64,000 nucleotides of DNA from Eudorina sp. 2006-703-Eu-15. Its lineage: Eukaryota > Chlorophyta > Chlorophyceae > Chlamydomonadales > Volvocaceae. The notes under the pieces were generated by a model, which worked only from the letters and a program-made list of their open reading frames with translations, made no database searches and was not told the origin of the DNA. The position numbers and the translations under genes were made by a program. The stretch spans positions 186,001 to 250,000 of the forward strand of contig BDSI01000064.1 of assembly GCA_003117195.1 (NCBI GenBank). Reading direction: 5' to 3'. Positions 1 to 10,505 of the stretch are shown in pieces. The number at the start of each line of letters is the position of its first letter. The stretch's first letter is position 1.

Positions 1-510
1 GTCGGGGGGCAAAGCGGCGAGTGGGGGCAGCACGGCGGTGAGGGCGTGGTGACGACGCCAACACGCACGAGCCAACCATCACCGTTGCAACTTGCAAGGG
101 AAGCCGTACGGTACGGTACACCAGGGCTTGCGGTCAAGCACCCCTGGCGAAAGGTGTGGGAACCCAATCCAACCCCAAACGCACACAACCAATGCGGGAG
201 TTGGGCGGACCACGGATCCGCCGCAACCACCGGCGTAAGACAACCGTTGGCAGAGGCAGTCTAGGAAAGCAGAGGCAGTCTAGGAAAGCAGGAATGGCGG
301 GATTGGGACAGGGAGGACGGGCCCAGCTTCCTCTGTTCCCTCACAGAGCCTTCCAGGGAGGGCTGAGCCCTAGGGCTGCATGAGGGCCCCAGGAGGGTTC
401 CCGCCAGGGGTGCCACCTGATGTTGGATCCGAGCCCGCCCGCCCGTGGGAGGATCCATGTCTTTCAAACTCAAACAGAGGAGGGCTCGCACATTTGGGGC
501 TGGGCCATAC
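1..510. other. No resolved gene; probably intron or 3' exons of the minus-strand gene to the right
   Basis: The donor at 510 belongs to the minus-strand exon 511-1030, so this stretch should hold an intron and later exons of that gene, running off the window edge. I could not choose an acceptor with support. An 18-bp unit (AGGCAGTCTAGGAAAGCA) is duplicated in tandem at about 252-288. Confidence 0.4.
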
Positions 511-1030
511 CTGACATGAACAGGTCGCATGCGCTCCGCGCTTTGAAGCCGGGCGCACCGGCCACGAGCACAAGGCACAACTTGTTGGAGTTGTCGCCTC
601 CGGGCCAGTCGGCGCGGCATGAGGTGCGCATGGGACAAAACATGGGCGACTGCGCGTACGCCGGCGCGGGCGGGCAGCCCGTGGCGGTGACCTGGCCGCC
701 CTGGGATAGGGTGACTGTGGAGTTATAGAGCGAGGAGGAGCCACCGCTCTGTGCGGCCGAGGGGTCGGACATGTTGCAGGTGTTGAAGAGGGCGAGGTAG
801 CCGGTGATGGCGGTTGGGTCGCACCAGAATTTGTACGACATTGCGTAGAAGCCACAGCCGTACACGACAGGCGACGACGTGATGGTCACGTTCGACAAGG
901 ATATGGTTGTACCGCCCGCTGAGCCCCGAAGCGAAAACGCCAGCACGACCGCGATGGCGAGGCGCGGGATGGAGTGTTTACGGGTGGGATGCGGCTGTCC
1001 AGAGCTGCCGCAGAGTGTGAGAGCAGACAT
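511..1030 (-). CDS. First exon of a putative secreted Cys-rich protein (partial)
   Basis: The ATG at 1030 opens about 173 codons and the exon ends at a good donor (GTCAG|GTATGG) at 511/510, phase 1. After a basic start the protein has a hydrophobic stretch (RLAIAVVLAFSLRGSAGG) that fits a signal peptide. The mature part is rich in Ser, Thr, Gly and Cys and has N-glycosylation sequons (NVT, NMS, NST). About ten cysteines suggest a disulfide-bonded extracellular or cell-wall domain. I do not recognise the family. An upstream in-frame ATG at 1123 would bury the signal sequence, so 1030 is preferred. The rest of the gene lies at 1-510 or outside the window. Confidence 0.5.
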
Positions 1031-1442
1031 TTTTGCAAGGTTTACAATACTGACAGGGCTCCCTCGTAAGAGAACTTTATCACGAAGTATACCTAACCGT
1101 ATGGAACCATGGGCGGAGGACAAAAGTGAGTTTGTTGTCCCTATTCATGCTACATTTTCATTATATTTCTGGTCCATGCGCAGCAGTATTTTTGTTGCTC
1201 CTTTGATTTGTAAGTTATGTTGTTACAAGGTCGGCCCTTCGACGGTTGCCTTCCGTCATTCTAGCAATTACCCACCAGTTTTGTTGTGATATCGTCCCAG
1301 AGATGTAGGTCTCTTGGTCAACATTCATGTGAACCTTGACGGTTTTTACGGAAATGCCGTACCCTGTTACTATCGCAAGAGCTGATCAACAGCCAGCTCC
1401 CAACAAACTTGCGCAAATTTACAGCTTGCGTGTAGATTAAAC
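1031..1442. promoter_or_regulatory. Shared 412-bp divergent intergenic region
   Basis: The region separates the ATG at 1030 (minus) from the ATG at 1443 (plus). It is AT-richer than the flanking exons and contains no open reading frame that looks coding. Both promoters must lie here or overlap the 5' leaders. No clear TATA box was found. Confidence 0.4.
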
Positions 1443-4090
1443 ATGGCTTATTACTTGCCACAAACACATCTTCGACAGGAGGCCATCACCGACCCGATGT
1501 CGGCGTGCGTGCTGTTTATAGACACACAAAATTACAACTGTCATCGGGACGGAGCGATATACAAAAAGACTGACGGTGAAGCATGTCCGGAGGTATGCCC
1601 CGAGCAAGAAGCGACGCCCCGTCCCTGAAGAGCTACCGCCAAACCGCGCAGGCGCGCGTACCACCCACCCTGCTCAGGCCTTTCACAACCACCTGCAAGC
1701 TCACCCGGCCATGAATTCACCAGCTCCTTCACAATCCTTAGAGTAGGGCCCCAGCATGCGCAAAGCGAGTAGTTAACCATGCACGCTATGAGAGTACATC
1801 AGGGGTACGGCATTAGTGCCTTCTCTCCGCTTTCCCTCTTTCTCTTACTTGAGTTTCGGATTCCGCCGCCACCTCAAGCGTCGCATCTGCTCCAGCACGC
1901 GCCATAAAGGCACTCCTTAGGCGCCTGGACTCGATGCATGCTGCCGTCAGCCAAAGGCCCCAAGTCCCCCCACGGTCTGTTTCCCCCGCGGCGCTGATCT
2001 CTAGAGGTCTCCAGAAAACACGCGCCGCCACTCCCTCCATCCGGCACATCTCCCAACCCCTTACCTGCTGCCTCTGGAACCAACCTCCCTCAGCAAGGGC
2101 CAAGGGGACCTGCCAACCCCCGCCCCCAATCTGATGTGCATCTGAGACTGTTGAAGACTGCCTGCCCCCGAGGTTGACCCTGAGCCTGACCCTGACCCTT
2201 CGCGTCTTCTCCGAGTCAGCTCCACGTCAGCGCGCAAATACGGCACCCCGGTCCGCCCCCAGGATGATCCCGGTGTGTCGTACTACTTCTCGCGCCTGGA
2301 GACCGTCTGCAAGCCCGCCTGGACGGCGCTGCAGGCCCTATGCCGTACAGCAGGCGTGGAGGTGATGTACACCGTCATCCAGTCGCTGACGCGCGACGGC
2401 CGGGACCGGTCCCGGGATTATGTCATCAGCGGTTTCCACGTGCCCCCGGGCTGCTGGGACGCCCAGGTAATACAAGGGGTGGTGACCCGCGAAGCCCTCT
2501 CAGACAAGCGTCCACCTTGTTACAGTTTCATGGATCCACACATAACAATGCACATATTAACGCAATCCACTCATAATGCACACATATCGCATGTAAAAGG
2601 GTGGCCCTGGGTGGCTGGGTGGCTGGGGCCCTGTCGTTTTTTGTGAGGGCGGTGAGTCCAAGCGAGCGCGCGCGAGATGCATTGAAACATGTTGTTTTTC
2701 TTCCGCGCCGGTAAAGGGGAATGCGCCCGTTCCCAGGCGCGTAGAGGAACGATTCATGTGGCCTGACGGCAACTGACTTGCAACGGTCACGTGACTGACT
2801 GGGCCACTGCTGGCGGGTGTTTGGGAGCGTATTCAGGGGGCGTCCGCGCAATTGCAGGGAGGGTGATTGACGTTGGGCACGTCTTGAAACCAGACCTGGC
2901 GCGAATCCGCGGGGCGGAGGCATGCCGGCGCGGCCATCGTACGGTACTCGACACGCCATCGAGCGAGGACCCGTCGTTATCAGCTTGGTCACCCCCTGTG
3001 TGGCACCCTTTGACACCCCGGCCTGTCCAGAGATCGGCGGTTCGAATCCCCGTCCCCTCACCGTCGTGTGATTAGGCGGGTCTGGCGCGGTTTCCAGGAG
3101 AGGCAATTCTGGCGCGCTGGTAACCTGGTGTAGTGGCCGGTATGGCTGCGTGACCCTCCCGCGGGTGATGGAGGATGGGTGCGCAGTCCTTGGTAGGGGT
3201 TGATGAGACGAGGCACCTACGAGCTATCTGGGCCCGTTGGAGCACCCGGTCGGGATACGGGTCCACCTTATAACGGTTACATTACATTACCCCGGCCTAC
3301 GGTTACCGCTTGTTACAGTATGATTACACCCACCTACCCTCCTACTGTACGGCAGGTGATTGACGAGCTCCGACCGGGACCTGACGAGATGGTCCTCCCC
3401 AAGACCAGCAGCTCGGTGTTCAACTCCACCAACCTCGACTTCAGTTCGGTGTCCGTTCGTGGGGCGGGACCCGGGAGGGGCTAAAGCTGCAAAGCCACCC
3501 CCCATAGCCGAACCCGGACCGGTCCCAGCCGGACGATCCGTGGGTAAAGATACGACTCTGCCACGCCCGGACATCTTCTGTTAGTTAGGTAGTCGTTAGC
3601 GACATGGCTGAGAGCTCTCCTCTGAGAGCTCCTGAGCAGACCATGTCATGACATGCCTTAAGGGGGCTGGAGACCCATGGCAGGAGTCTTTCAAAGGTAG
3701 GACAACGAACGGCTCATGATAGTTTATTAGAGATAGGATAGGATGAAACCAGCGAAAGGCAGGGAGAAACAGGGCAACAAGGACTTGCCGCGCCGCGACC
3801 CGCATGCCCCCCGCCCCCTCCCAGTCCTCCGCTCCATGGCCAAGCGCCACCTCATCCTCGCGGGCTGCGTCACCGACCAGTGCGTGGCCCACGCCGTCAT
3901 GGACGCCTGCGACCTGGGCTATCTGGTGACGCTGGTGCCCGAGGCCACCGCCACCTACAGCCCGCAGCGCCAAGAGGCGGCGCTGGCGGCCGTCGGCGGC
4001 TACTGCCGCATGCGGGGTGTGGCGGAGCTGGCGCAGGAGCTGCAGCCGGCGCCGCCGCCGCCGCCTCCTGGGCCGGACTCGGCGCAGTGA
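1443..4090 (+). CDS. Isochorismatase-like cysteine hydrolase, four exons
   Basis: Exons are 1443-1592, 2263-2466, 3356-3443 and 3825-4090. All junctions are GT-AG and keep phase, giving 235 aa. The product fits the isochorismatase/nicotinamidase hydrolase family, which cleaves amide or vinyl-ether bonds with a Cys-Asp-Lys triad. The triad is visible: Asp27 in LFIDTQNY, Lys134 in VLPKTSSS and Cys167 in GCVTDQCV, where the residues before the Cys match the family's cis-peptide loop. Other family signatures are VMYTVIQSLTRDGRDRS and KTSSSVFNSTN. The closest remembered relatives are plant and algal ureidoacrylate-hydrolase-like proteins, but the substrate cannot be told from sequence. Length is normal. 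The C-terminus ends in a proline run. Intron 2 (889 bp) contains a retroelement fragment. No targeting peptide is evident, so a cytosolic enzyme is likely. Confidence 0.88.
3062..3297 (+). repeat. Retroelement 3'-end fragment (family C) in intron 2
   Basis: About 230 bp here reappear in inverted orientation at 15294-15519. The last 60-70 bp also recur at 18447-18510 and, inverted, at 22651-22712. The shared end reads ...CGGGATACGGGTCCACC, then TTATAACGG, then a short ATTAC-type repeat. The 15294 copy has an 8-bp target duplication, so this is a retroposed element end rather than host intron sequence. The parent element is not identified. It may be a LINE or a SINE. Confidence 0.65.
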
Positions 4091-4976
4091 CGCGTCGTGG
4101 GAGAGGCGATCCGGACGGCATATGGACAGGGTAACGGATTGGTATACATGGGAACATGGCCCGGTGCGGCGGGTTGGCTGCGTACGGGTTCCGGGGCTCG
4201 GCTACGGCTGCCGAGGCGGGCCCTCCAGCCTTGGACCGCGGGGTCGTGTTGGCTACCGGTAGCACCGCCTCCCTCCCCCGAGAGACACCTCGTCACAGAT
4301 TCACAGGGTCAAGTAGGAGGCGCCGCCAGGGGGCCAGAGTGTCCCCCCCAGGACTGTATGCAGTCCAGGTAGCAGCATGCGGTAGCAGCCGGTGGGGGGA
4401 TGGAGCCGATGGCCTGGCAGCCTTTGACATGCCGCAGCACGCTCAATGCAAGGGTGCTCGGCCATCAGTGCAGCCGTGTTCAAGTTGCAGACACCGCAAT
4501 CACCACGCCGTGGGGTTCCGCGGCATCGGCTTGGGTTCAGAGCAGAGCAGGTCAAGGGCCGGGCCGGCGGCAGCGAGGTGCCGCACTTTTGGGGCCGTGT
4601 GGAGGGGCTTGAAGGCACCCGGAGTTCCTGCCAAATAATTCTTGTGCGTCGCGCTTATGTCGTATGAGGCATGCATGGGCGCTCGCTTTCGCTTTCGTTG
4701 TGTGTTTTTTTAGATTAGAGACCCGCCCGACCCAAATTTCGTTGTGTGTGCTTGCGGAGGGAAACCCCAAACTTTCTCCCCGAATGTCTGCCTTCGTGGC
4801 TTTGGTTCCCGAGGACCTGTAAGAGGCGTCCCGCGGCGTTCGGACATAGTCTCTCCAGCCCAACCCGCACGGGGCACCCAATGCTCGAGGATGGACAGAC
4901 GGCAGCACCCGTCGTCAGCTCCGAAACATCGCAGTAATCACCGCCACCACAAGCAATGCCGTACATAGTACGCCGC
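4091..4976. other. Intergenic; no gene supported
   Basis: This is the 3' flank of the hydrolase gene. No TGTAA polyadenylation signal was found close downstream. The only notable sequence is GAGACCCGCCCGACCCAAA at about 4719, which recurs at about 58559. Open frames on both strands look like chance in GC-rich DNA. Confidence 0.5.
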
Positions 4977-5060
4977 GACTGCAGCCACCGCCGCTGCCGC
5001 CGCCGCCGCTGCCGCTGCCGCCGCCGCCGCTGCTGCCGCCGCTGCTGCCGCCGCCGCTGC
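4977..5060. repeat. GCC/GCT trinucleotide repeat
   Basis: An imperfect (GCCGCC/GCTGCC)n tract. On the minus strand it would read as poly-Ala, but no flanking frame supports a gene, so it is annotated as a simple repeat. Confidence 0.8.
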
Positions 5061-5971
5061 GACCGCGCGCAGCGATTGCTGCATTCCACGAGCCACGGGG
5101 GCCGCCGCCGGCCGCCGCGCCCGCGGCCTGTCTCGGGTTGTGGTCACATGGCTGCTCAGTCCCTCTTCAGTCCCCATCGCAATACACCCTCTGGGGTTAC
5201 GGACTTCGAGTTCATTGCCCTTTTGGTCTGCACGGCACGGCATGGCGCCGCGCAGAACAAAAGAAACATCCCCACTGCACCCACCAACCGCATCCCCCAA
5301 AAGGTCAAAAGCTGCAAAAGGCGGGCGCGCTAAGACTTCGCATTCCTTGCTTCGGCCTCGTCGCGACCAACTCTAATCATTCGCGTTCGTGCATTCGCTG
5401 GTGGGTCGCTGAGATCGGCGTGCCCACCACAGACCGCACCCACCAGCCGGTCCTCTGACCCTCCGCCGCAAGTCATCTATCACCACCACCCCCTCACGCG
5501 GTGGGGGTTTGCGCATTGGCGGCAACGGGCGGCCAACCGTGCGGCGGCGCAGTCGCACTCCAATGATGCCGCTAGATCGGAGTGCCACGGTCGTAGCCAG
5601 CTACAGCCAGCTGTATACAGCGTGGGAGCGCTGAACGCCCCCCTCCCCACCTCCACAACAAAACGTACAGAAACGCCAGTACAAGAACGCTCCAACCCCC
5701 TGCCTCCCGTCGCCATCTCTTGGCAAGGGCAGCAGCGCGGCAGCAGCGCGGCCCACCGATTTCCATGTCGGCGGCGCGGCCCACACACACAGGCGCAGGT
5801 TCCTGGAAAATACCGTGCATGTTTATTATATGTGCTGCCCTGCACGCTGTAAAGCTCTGGTTGATTCACTCGGGCCTTCTCATTATCGTACAGCTGTCCG
5901 ACCCTAGATGTGTTTTTACAACCCGTCGTCTCTGCTGATGTGGTACCCGATAGACAGCCGAAGTAATACTC

Positions 5972-6013
<42 letters not shown>

Positions 6014-6658
6014 TCGACCTCCATTCATACCACACAGCCGCACGCTCGCGGTGCGCCGCCACGTTATGTACGGCATAGCGGCACCGCGACGGTGAACCGC
6101 CCGATGGCTTTCTTAACATCTCTGCCCGGGGGGCGGGGGATGCGAAGCGGCATCGGTCAGGACGCTCGGACCCTCCGCGCTGCCACACGAGGACCACCAG
6201 CGCCGGGGCAAGGCATCCCGCGGGCAACTCGCCGTACATTTGTCCGGGCCTTACACCAGCACCGACCGGAACGAAAAGACGTGTCGGCGCAAGACGCGAC
6301 GTTCAGGCGCAGAGCGCCGTCCTTAGGAAAACACATGACCACCTGGCATTCAGACCCTCCCCTTCCCTCCCTTCTCTCGCTCCGAAACCACTTCAGCAGT
6401 ACCCGACGATGACGAAGAGAGGTGCAATGTTACTCTGGGACATGCTACAAGAGTCGCTGTCATTCCTCATGCGGCCTGATGAGCCTGGCTGACAAAAAAC
6501 ACAAAATGACTAACGAAAAGCAACCAACCACCGACCACCCACGATGCACCTCCCCCTCCGCTCCGTAACCTTTCTGTCTCCCCCTCCGCTCCGCATCTTT
6601 TCTGTCTCTCGCTGCCTCTCGCTCCCTCCCTCCCTAGCCATGCTGGCCCAACCGGCGT
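5061..6658. other. Intergenic with an (ACAG)n microsatellite at 5972-6012
   Basis: The stretch lies downstream of the RING gene (minus) and of the hydrolase gene (plus). It contains the perfect tetranucleotide tract (ACAG)n, about 40 bp. I see no conserved protein. The last part is probably 3' UTR of the RING gene. Confidence 0.5.
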
Positions 6659-7830
6659 TCACACAAGGCCCAGCCACGACGCCAGCAGCAGGAACGGCGA
6701 CACGATCAACATGGCCCCGTAGATGAGGATGTACCGGTAGAAGGGCGGCACGAACCAGAGGTGCTGATGGACGTGTTGAAAGATGGAGGTGGGAGACGGC
6801 GGAGGGCAGCTCTCCGGCGGCGACTGCCCCACCGCATACCACACGCCGCACGCGGTACAGATATTGGCGTCGCCCAGCTGTTTCAGGCACTCAAAGTGGT
6901 ACGAATGGCCGCAGCTGCCCAGGTACGCCATCGAGCCCGTCCGCAAGGGGAGTAAGCAGGCGGAGCAGCGGTCGGGGGGGCAGGGGGCGGCGACGGCGCC
7001 GGCGCTGCCGGCGGCGCCGCCGCTCCGCGGCACGCCGGGGACCGGCGGCGGCGCCGGCGGCGCCGCCGCGAGCTGTCTCAGCAGCTCTGGCGTGAGCGTC
7101 TCCAGGCCTATGCCGTACGTCTGCTCGTCCGTCAGGCTGCAGTACAAGACGCGGTACCACCTGGTGGGCGGGACCCAGGCACGGGGTGGTGGGCCAGGGG
7201 TACGGTCGGGGGGGCCGACGTCCGTGTGGGGTGGTCGGCATCCACGCGACGAAGATGAACTAACAGCAGCACCTTCACCGCACCTCCAACAACGGGCCCA
7301 ACCCAACCAAAGAGGCAATGTTGGACACGCCACGCTAGCACGCACGCAAACGCTATGGAGTTGTCGTCAAGGTCACGAGGGCAAGTGTGGCAGGGCAACA
7401 ACAGCAAAGGCCACAACAACGAGCCTCCCACAATGCCTGCGGGCTCCCTCAGACAGTGGCCGCATGAACTGACAGCGCATGAACAGTCAATCAGACTAGG
7501 CCCCGCAGCAGAACAGATCGGCCGGGCGACGTCCGCCGATGACGGCATCCCGGAAACCGGAAAGACGCCTTGGGTCTCCGTGCACCGACCAGGTCAGGGA
7601 GATGCTCCCCGCCCCGGCACATCAGCTCACCCGTATCCAGTTCGTGTGTTGTGATGCTGCACCATGTGCGCCTCGTCGTACTGCTTACACCAGCCGATCT
7701 GCCCATCGGGTAAGGGAACTGCAAGCCATGATGCTCCCGCATGAATCAAAGGCTGTGCCAATATCGTTTGACCGTCATGGTAGGCGCCGAGGAGGTCTGC
7801 CCGTTTGTTGGGAGCCGCTCGACAATTCCA
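6659..7830 (-). CDS. RING-H2 zinc-finger protein with C-terminal membrane segment (3' two exons; 5' end unresolved)
   Basis: Two minus-strand exons join in phase: 7830-7631 (acceptor GCAAG|TGG, donor TACGG|GTGAGC) and 7160-6659 (acceptor CCACCAG|G), ending in TGA. The second exon carries a RING-H2 motif: CSAC, then CGHSYHFEC, then CTAC, the zinc-binding pattern of many E3 ubiquitin ligases. Near the C-terminus a hydrophobic stretch (YILIYGAMLIVSPFLLLASW) fits a transmembrane anchor, so a membrane-tethered ligase is plausible. The first exon (WLAVPLPDGQIGWCKQYDEA) looks like a small SH3-like or beta-rich segment. A long Ala/Pro/Gly linker separates the parts. The 5' exons, beyond 7831, could not be identified, so this is a partial model. 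The ligase function is inferred from the motif alone. Confidence 0.68.
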
Positions 7831-10505
7831 CTTGCGGGAACCGACAGGGTACAAAAGTCGGAATGGTAGAAGGCGCCCTGAAGTACTGGGTTGTTCCCCA
7901 ATTGCATCGCTGGTTTGTTTGCTACTACCGTTCGCTTGTCTGCGGACGTCTGCCTCCATGTCCGGTAAGTCCACAGAAGCTTATTAAGACGCCGGGAGCA
8001 AATTTAAAGATTGTAGTCTTTCAGCTGTGTAAAGAGTGAAATGTCAGAGATTGAGTGAGACGGCAACGTTGGACACAACCTGTCAGGTTACCAAGGGGTG
8101 TATTTACCAAATTAATCCCAGTTCATGAAAATACAACGATATCCTATTGGCATGCCGCAGTGATATGGGTGGTTATACCAGGTCGTACAGCGACCGGCCA
8201 GACCAGAGCCGTGCCAAACCTGTCGGATGTCTCCTCGGTGCGACTTGAGTTCACCCCACGAATGTCGTCGTCGTCTCGTGCAAACGCGTTCTCACAGCTG
8301 AATAATCGGCGCCTCTGGCATCGGTGTGTGTATCCCGATCGCAAATACACGATCGGTTGCACCGCGCATCGCAGTATCTCGTTTCCTTGGTTGAACACTG
8401 CACCGGGAGCAGTTGAGGAGGCGTCCCTGAAACTTTCAGCCTGAAAGCGTCAGGCGATGAGGATTCCATCTTCCCATGAAACCCATCGGGTGGGCTCCAT
8501 CCCTCAACGAACTGCGATGTGGCCGACGGCGTTCCGCGATGCCCTACGCCTACGATATTTGGCATGGGTCCGCTGTGGCGTTCATTCATTCATTCATTCA
8601 TTCATGCCTTAGTTACATGCCATAGCACACTGCAAGCGGGGCCTGGTCAGGGAGAGCATCACACACATGCTCACCCGCTCGTCGGCGGTTCTCGCCAACC
8701 CATCTCTCCGCCCTCGATCTTGCGGTGGTTCGCGTGGCTATTCGAGAGCTGCTCCCCGTCAGGAACTTAGAATCTTCCCAGCCAACTCATTGTTTGAGAC
8801 GTCTGAGTGACGTTGGCACATGCCGGCCTGTGAATGCCAGCCTGCTGCAAGCCCCCTAGAATGCCAGCCATGATCATGATCCCCAAATTGATCCGTGTGC
8901 ATGCAAATGCCGGAAACCGGCATCCGGGGGCCTGACCTCGTTTGGCACAACAACCGGCCCGACCATCAACGGTCAACGGCCGTGCAGCACAACCGCAGCG
9001 CTTGAGGATTGAGGTCATCGCATGCATCCTGCATGTCCCCGCGTGCGGCACCTGGCGGGAGAAAACCCCATTTGTCAGAATCCCCCGCAAACCCAACCGC
9101 ACAGGGCAGAAAGATGAAAAATCAATCAAGGTGGTGCTCCCGCCAAAGGCGTGCTACCCCCAATGAGCAATTCAATGTCGCAAGCTCCCGCAGTTATCAG
9201 TAATGTCCGTTTTTGCAGTGTGTGATGAGGAGGCTGCGGCTGTTACCGATGACCCGCGGGGTCCACTGCAACATCATTAACATTAGTAATGAAGGACGCG
9301 GCTGGACGGCAGTGCGAAGGCCCCAGCGCCGCTCCTTTCGGTTCGACGGATGCGGTGACAATAACAACAACAACAAAACCAACAGCACCTTTGCCAGCGC
9401 TGGTACCCATAACGGCAGGCACTGGCACTGGCGCCTCGTCCCGCCTGCTCTGGCCAGCGAAAGGGATGTCACGGCCTGGCAGCACCCACTCGAGGTCAAG
9501 TCGATGTGGCCACGAGAGAGGACGGCTACGAGTGGACAGACCCATGCCCGGCCGCCAACCCGGTGCGTCGCGGTCATCTTGGCGGCTCACAAATGGGTGT
9601 AGCAAGAAGGGGCAACCCAACCACCAACACGTACGGCATGACGGGTACCTAGACACAAAGCGTAATACGACCATTTGAGGCTCGTGGGCAGCCGCCCCAG
9701 CCACAGCCTGCTACCAAGCAGCGCCCCAAACTCCTACGTCGCCCTACCGAGCAGAGGCGCGGGGCACCCGGCACACACACAAAGAAATACATACATACGC
9801 ACATACATACAGACCGAGCTGGACTCCTCGTTGCCCGCGGCTCAGTCCTATTATACACAGCTCTACATTCAACGGCCCTCAGCTTGCGAGCTGACTCAGG
9901 GTACTTCATCCAGTTCCTGTTATCAATGCCACCCACCGGCCTCCCGTCTCGCGGCTCAGTCCTACGTAAACACACAGAGGTTGACTTCCTAACGCGGAGC
10001 CACTCGCAGCCGCTCATCAAGGCACCCCCTCCGCTTCCACCAGAGCACATTTATGCTGTTATGGCCTTGCAGCTCCGGACCCCACGCCCCAGCCATGTGA
10101 TAGTAAGTGGGAGGGCTCAAGTTTTCGCCTGCATCATGTGCCACCGTGCGCGGTCATATGCGTTCATGCGCTCCCTCTGCCCGGATGTGCAGAAGCGAAC
10201 TCACACCCCTTCTCTGTGCGGGCTCATGTGCTGCGCGGCATCCTCAATCAGCAGCGCGTCCATTTTGCAAAAGAGACGAACGACCCCAGCGAGATACCGA
10301 CATCAACACAACAAATATTGTACCACAAGTAGATGAGCCTGAGGCATGGCAAGGAGGTACGACGGCAAGCGGAGCAGCTGCGCCACCACCGGAAGAGGTG
10401 CCACGATCTGACCATCGAAACCTCACTGATACCCCGTCAAATCCTCGCCGAAACGCCGCTGACCAAGTGACAGTGTGCTGTCCAGCGGGCAGGCACACCG
10501 GCACC
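7831..10505. other. No confident gene; probable 5' part of the RING gene, then intergenic
   Basis: Upstream exons of the RING gene should lie in the first part, but none can be chosen with support. Simple repeats present are (ATTC)n at 8581-8605, an AAC-rich tract at about 9360-9380 and an (ACAT)-type tract at 9788-9815. No other coding signal was recognised. Confidence 0.4.

Noticed and set aside
3030..3062. tRNA gene suggested by GGTTCGAATCC
   Set aside because: The T-stem does not pair (GGCGG with CCCCG) and no acceptor or anticodon arm can be built.
4938..5300. Poly-Ala protein on the minus strand
   Set aside because: The frame is mainly a GCC repeat with no conserved flank.
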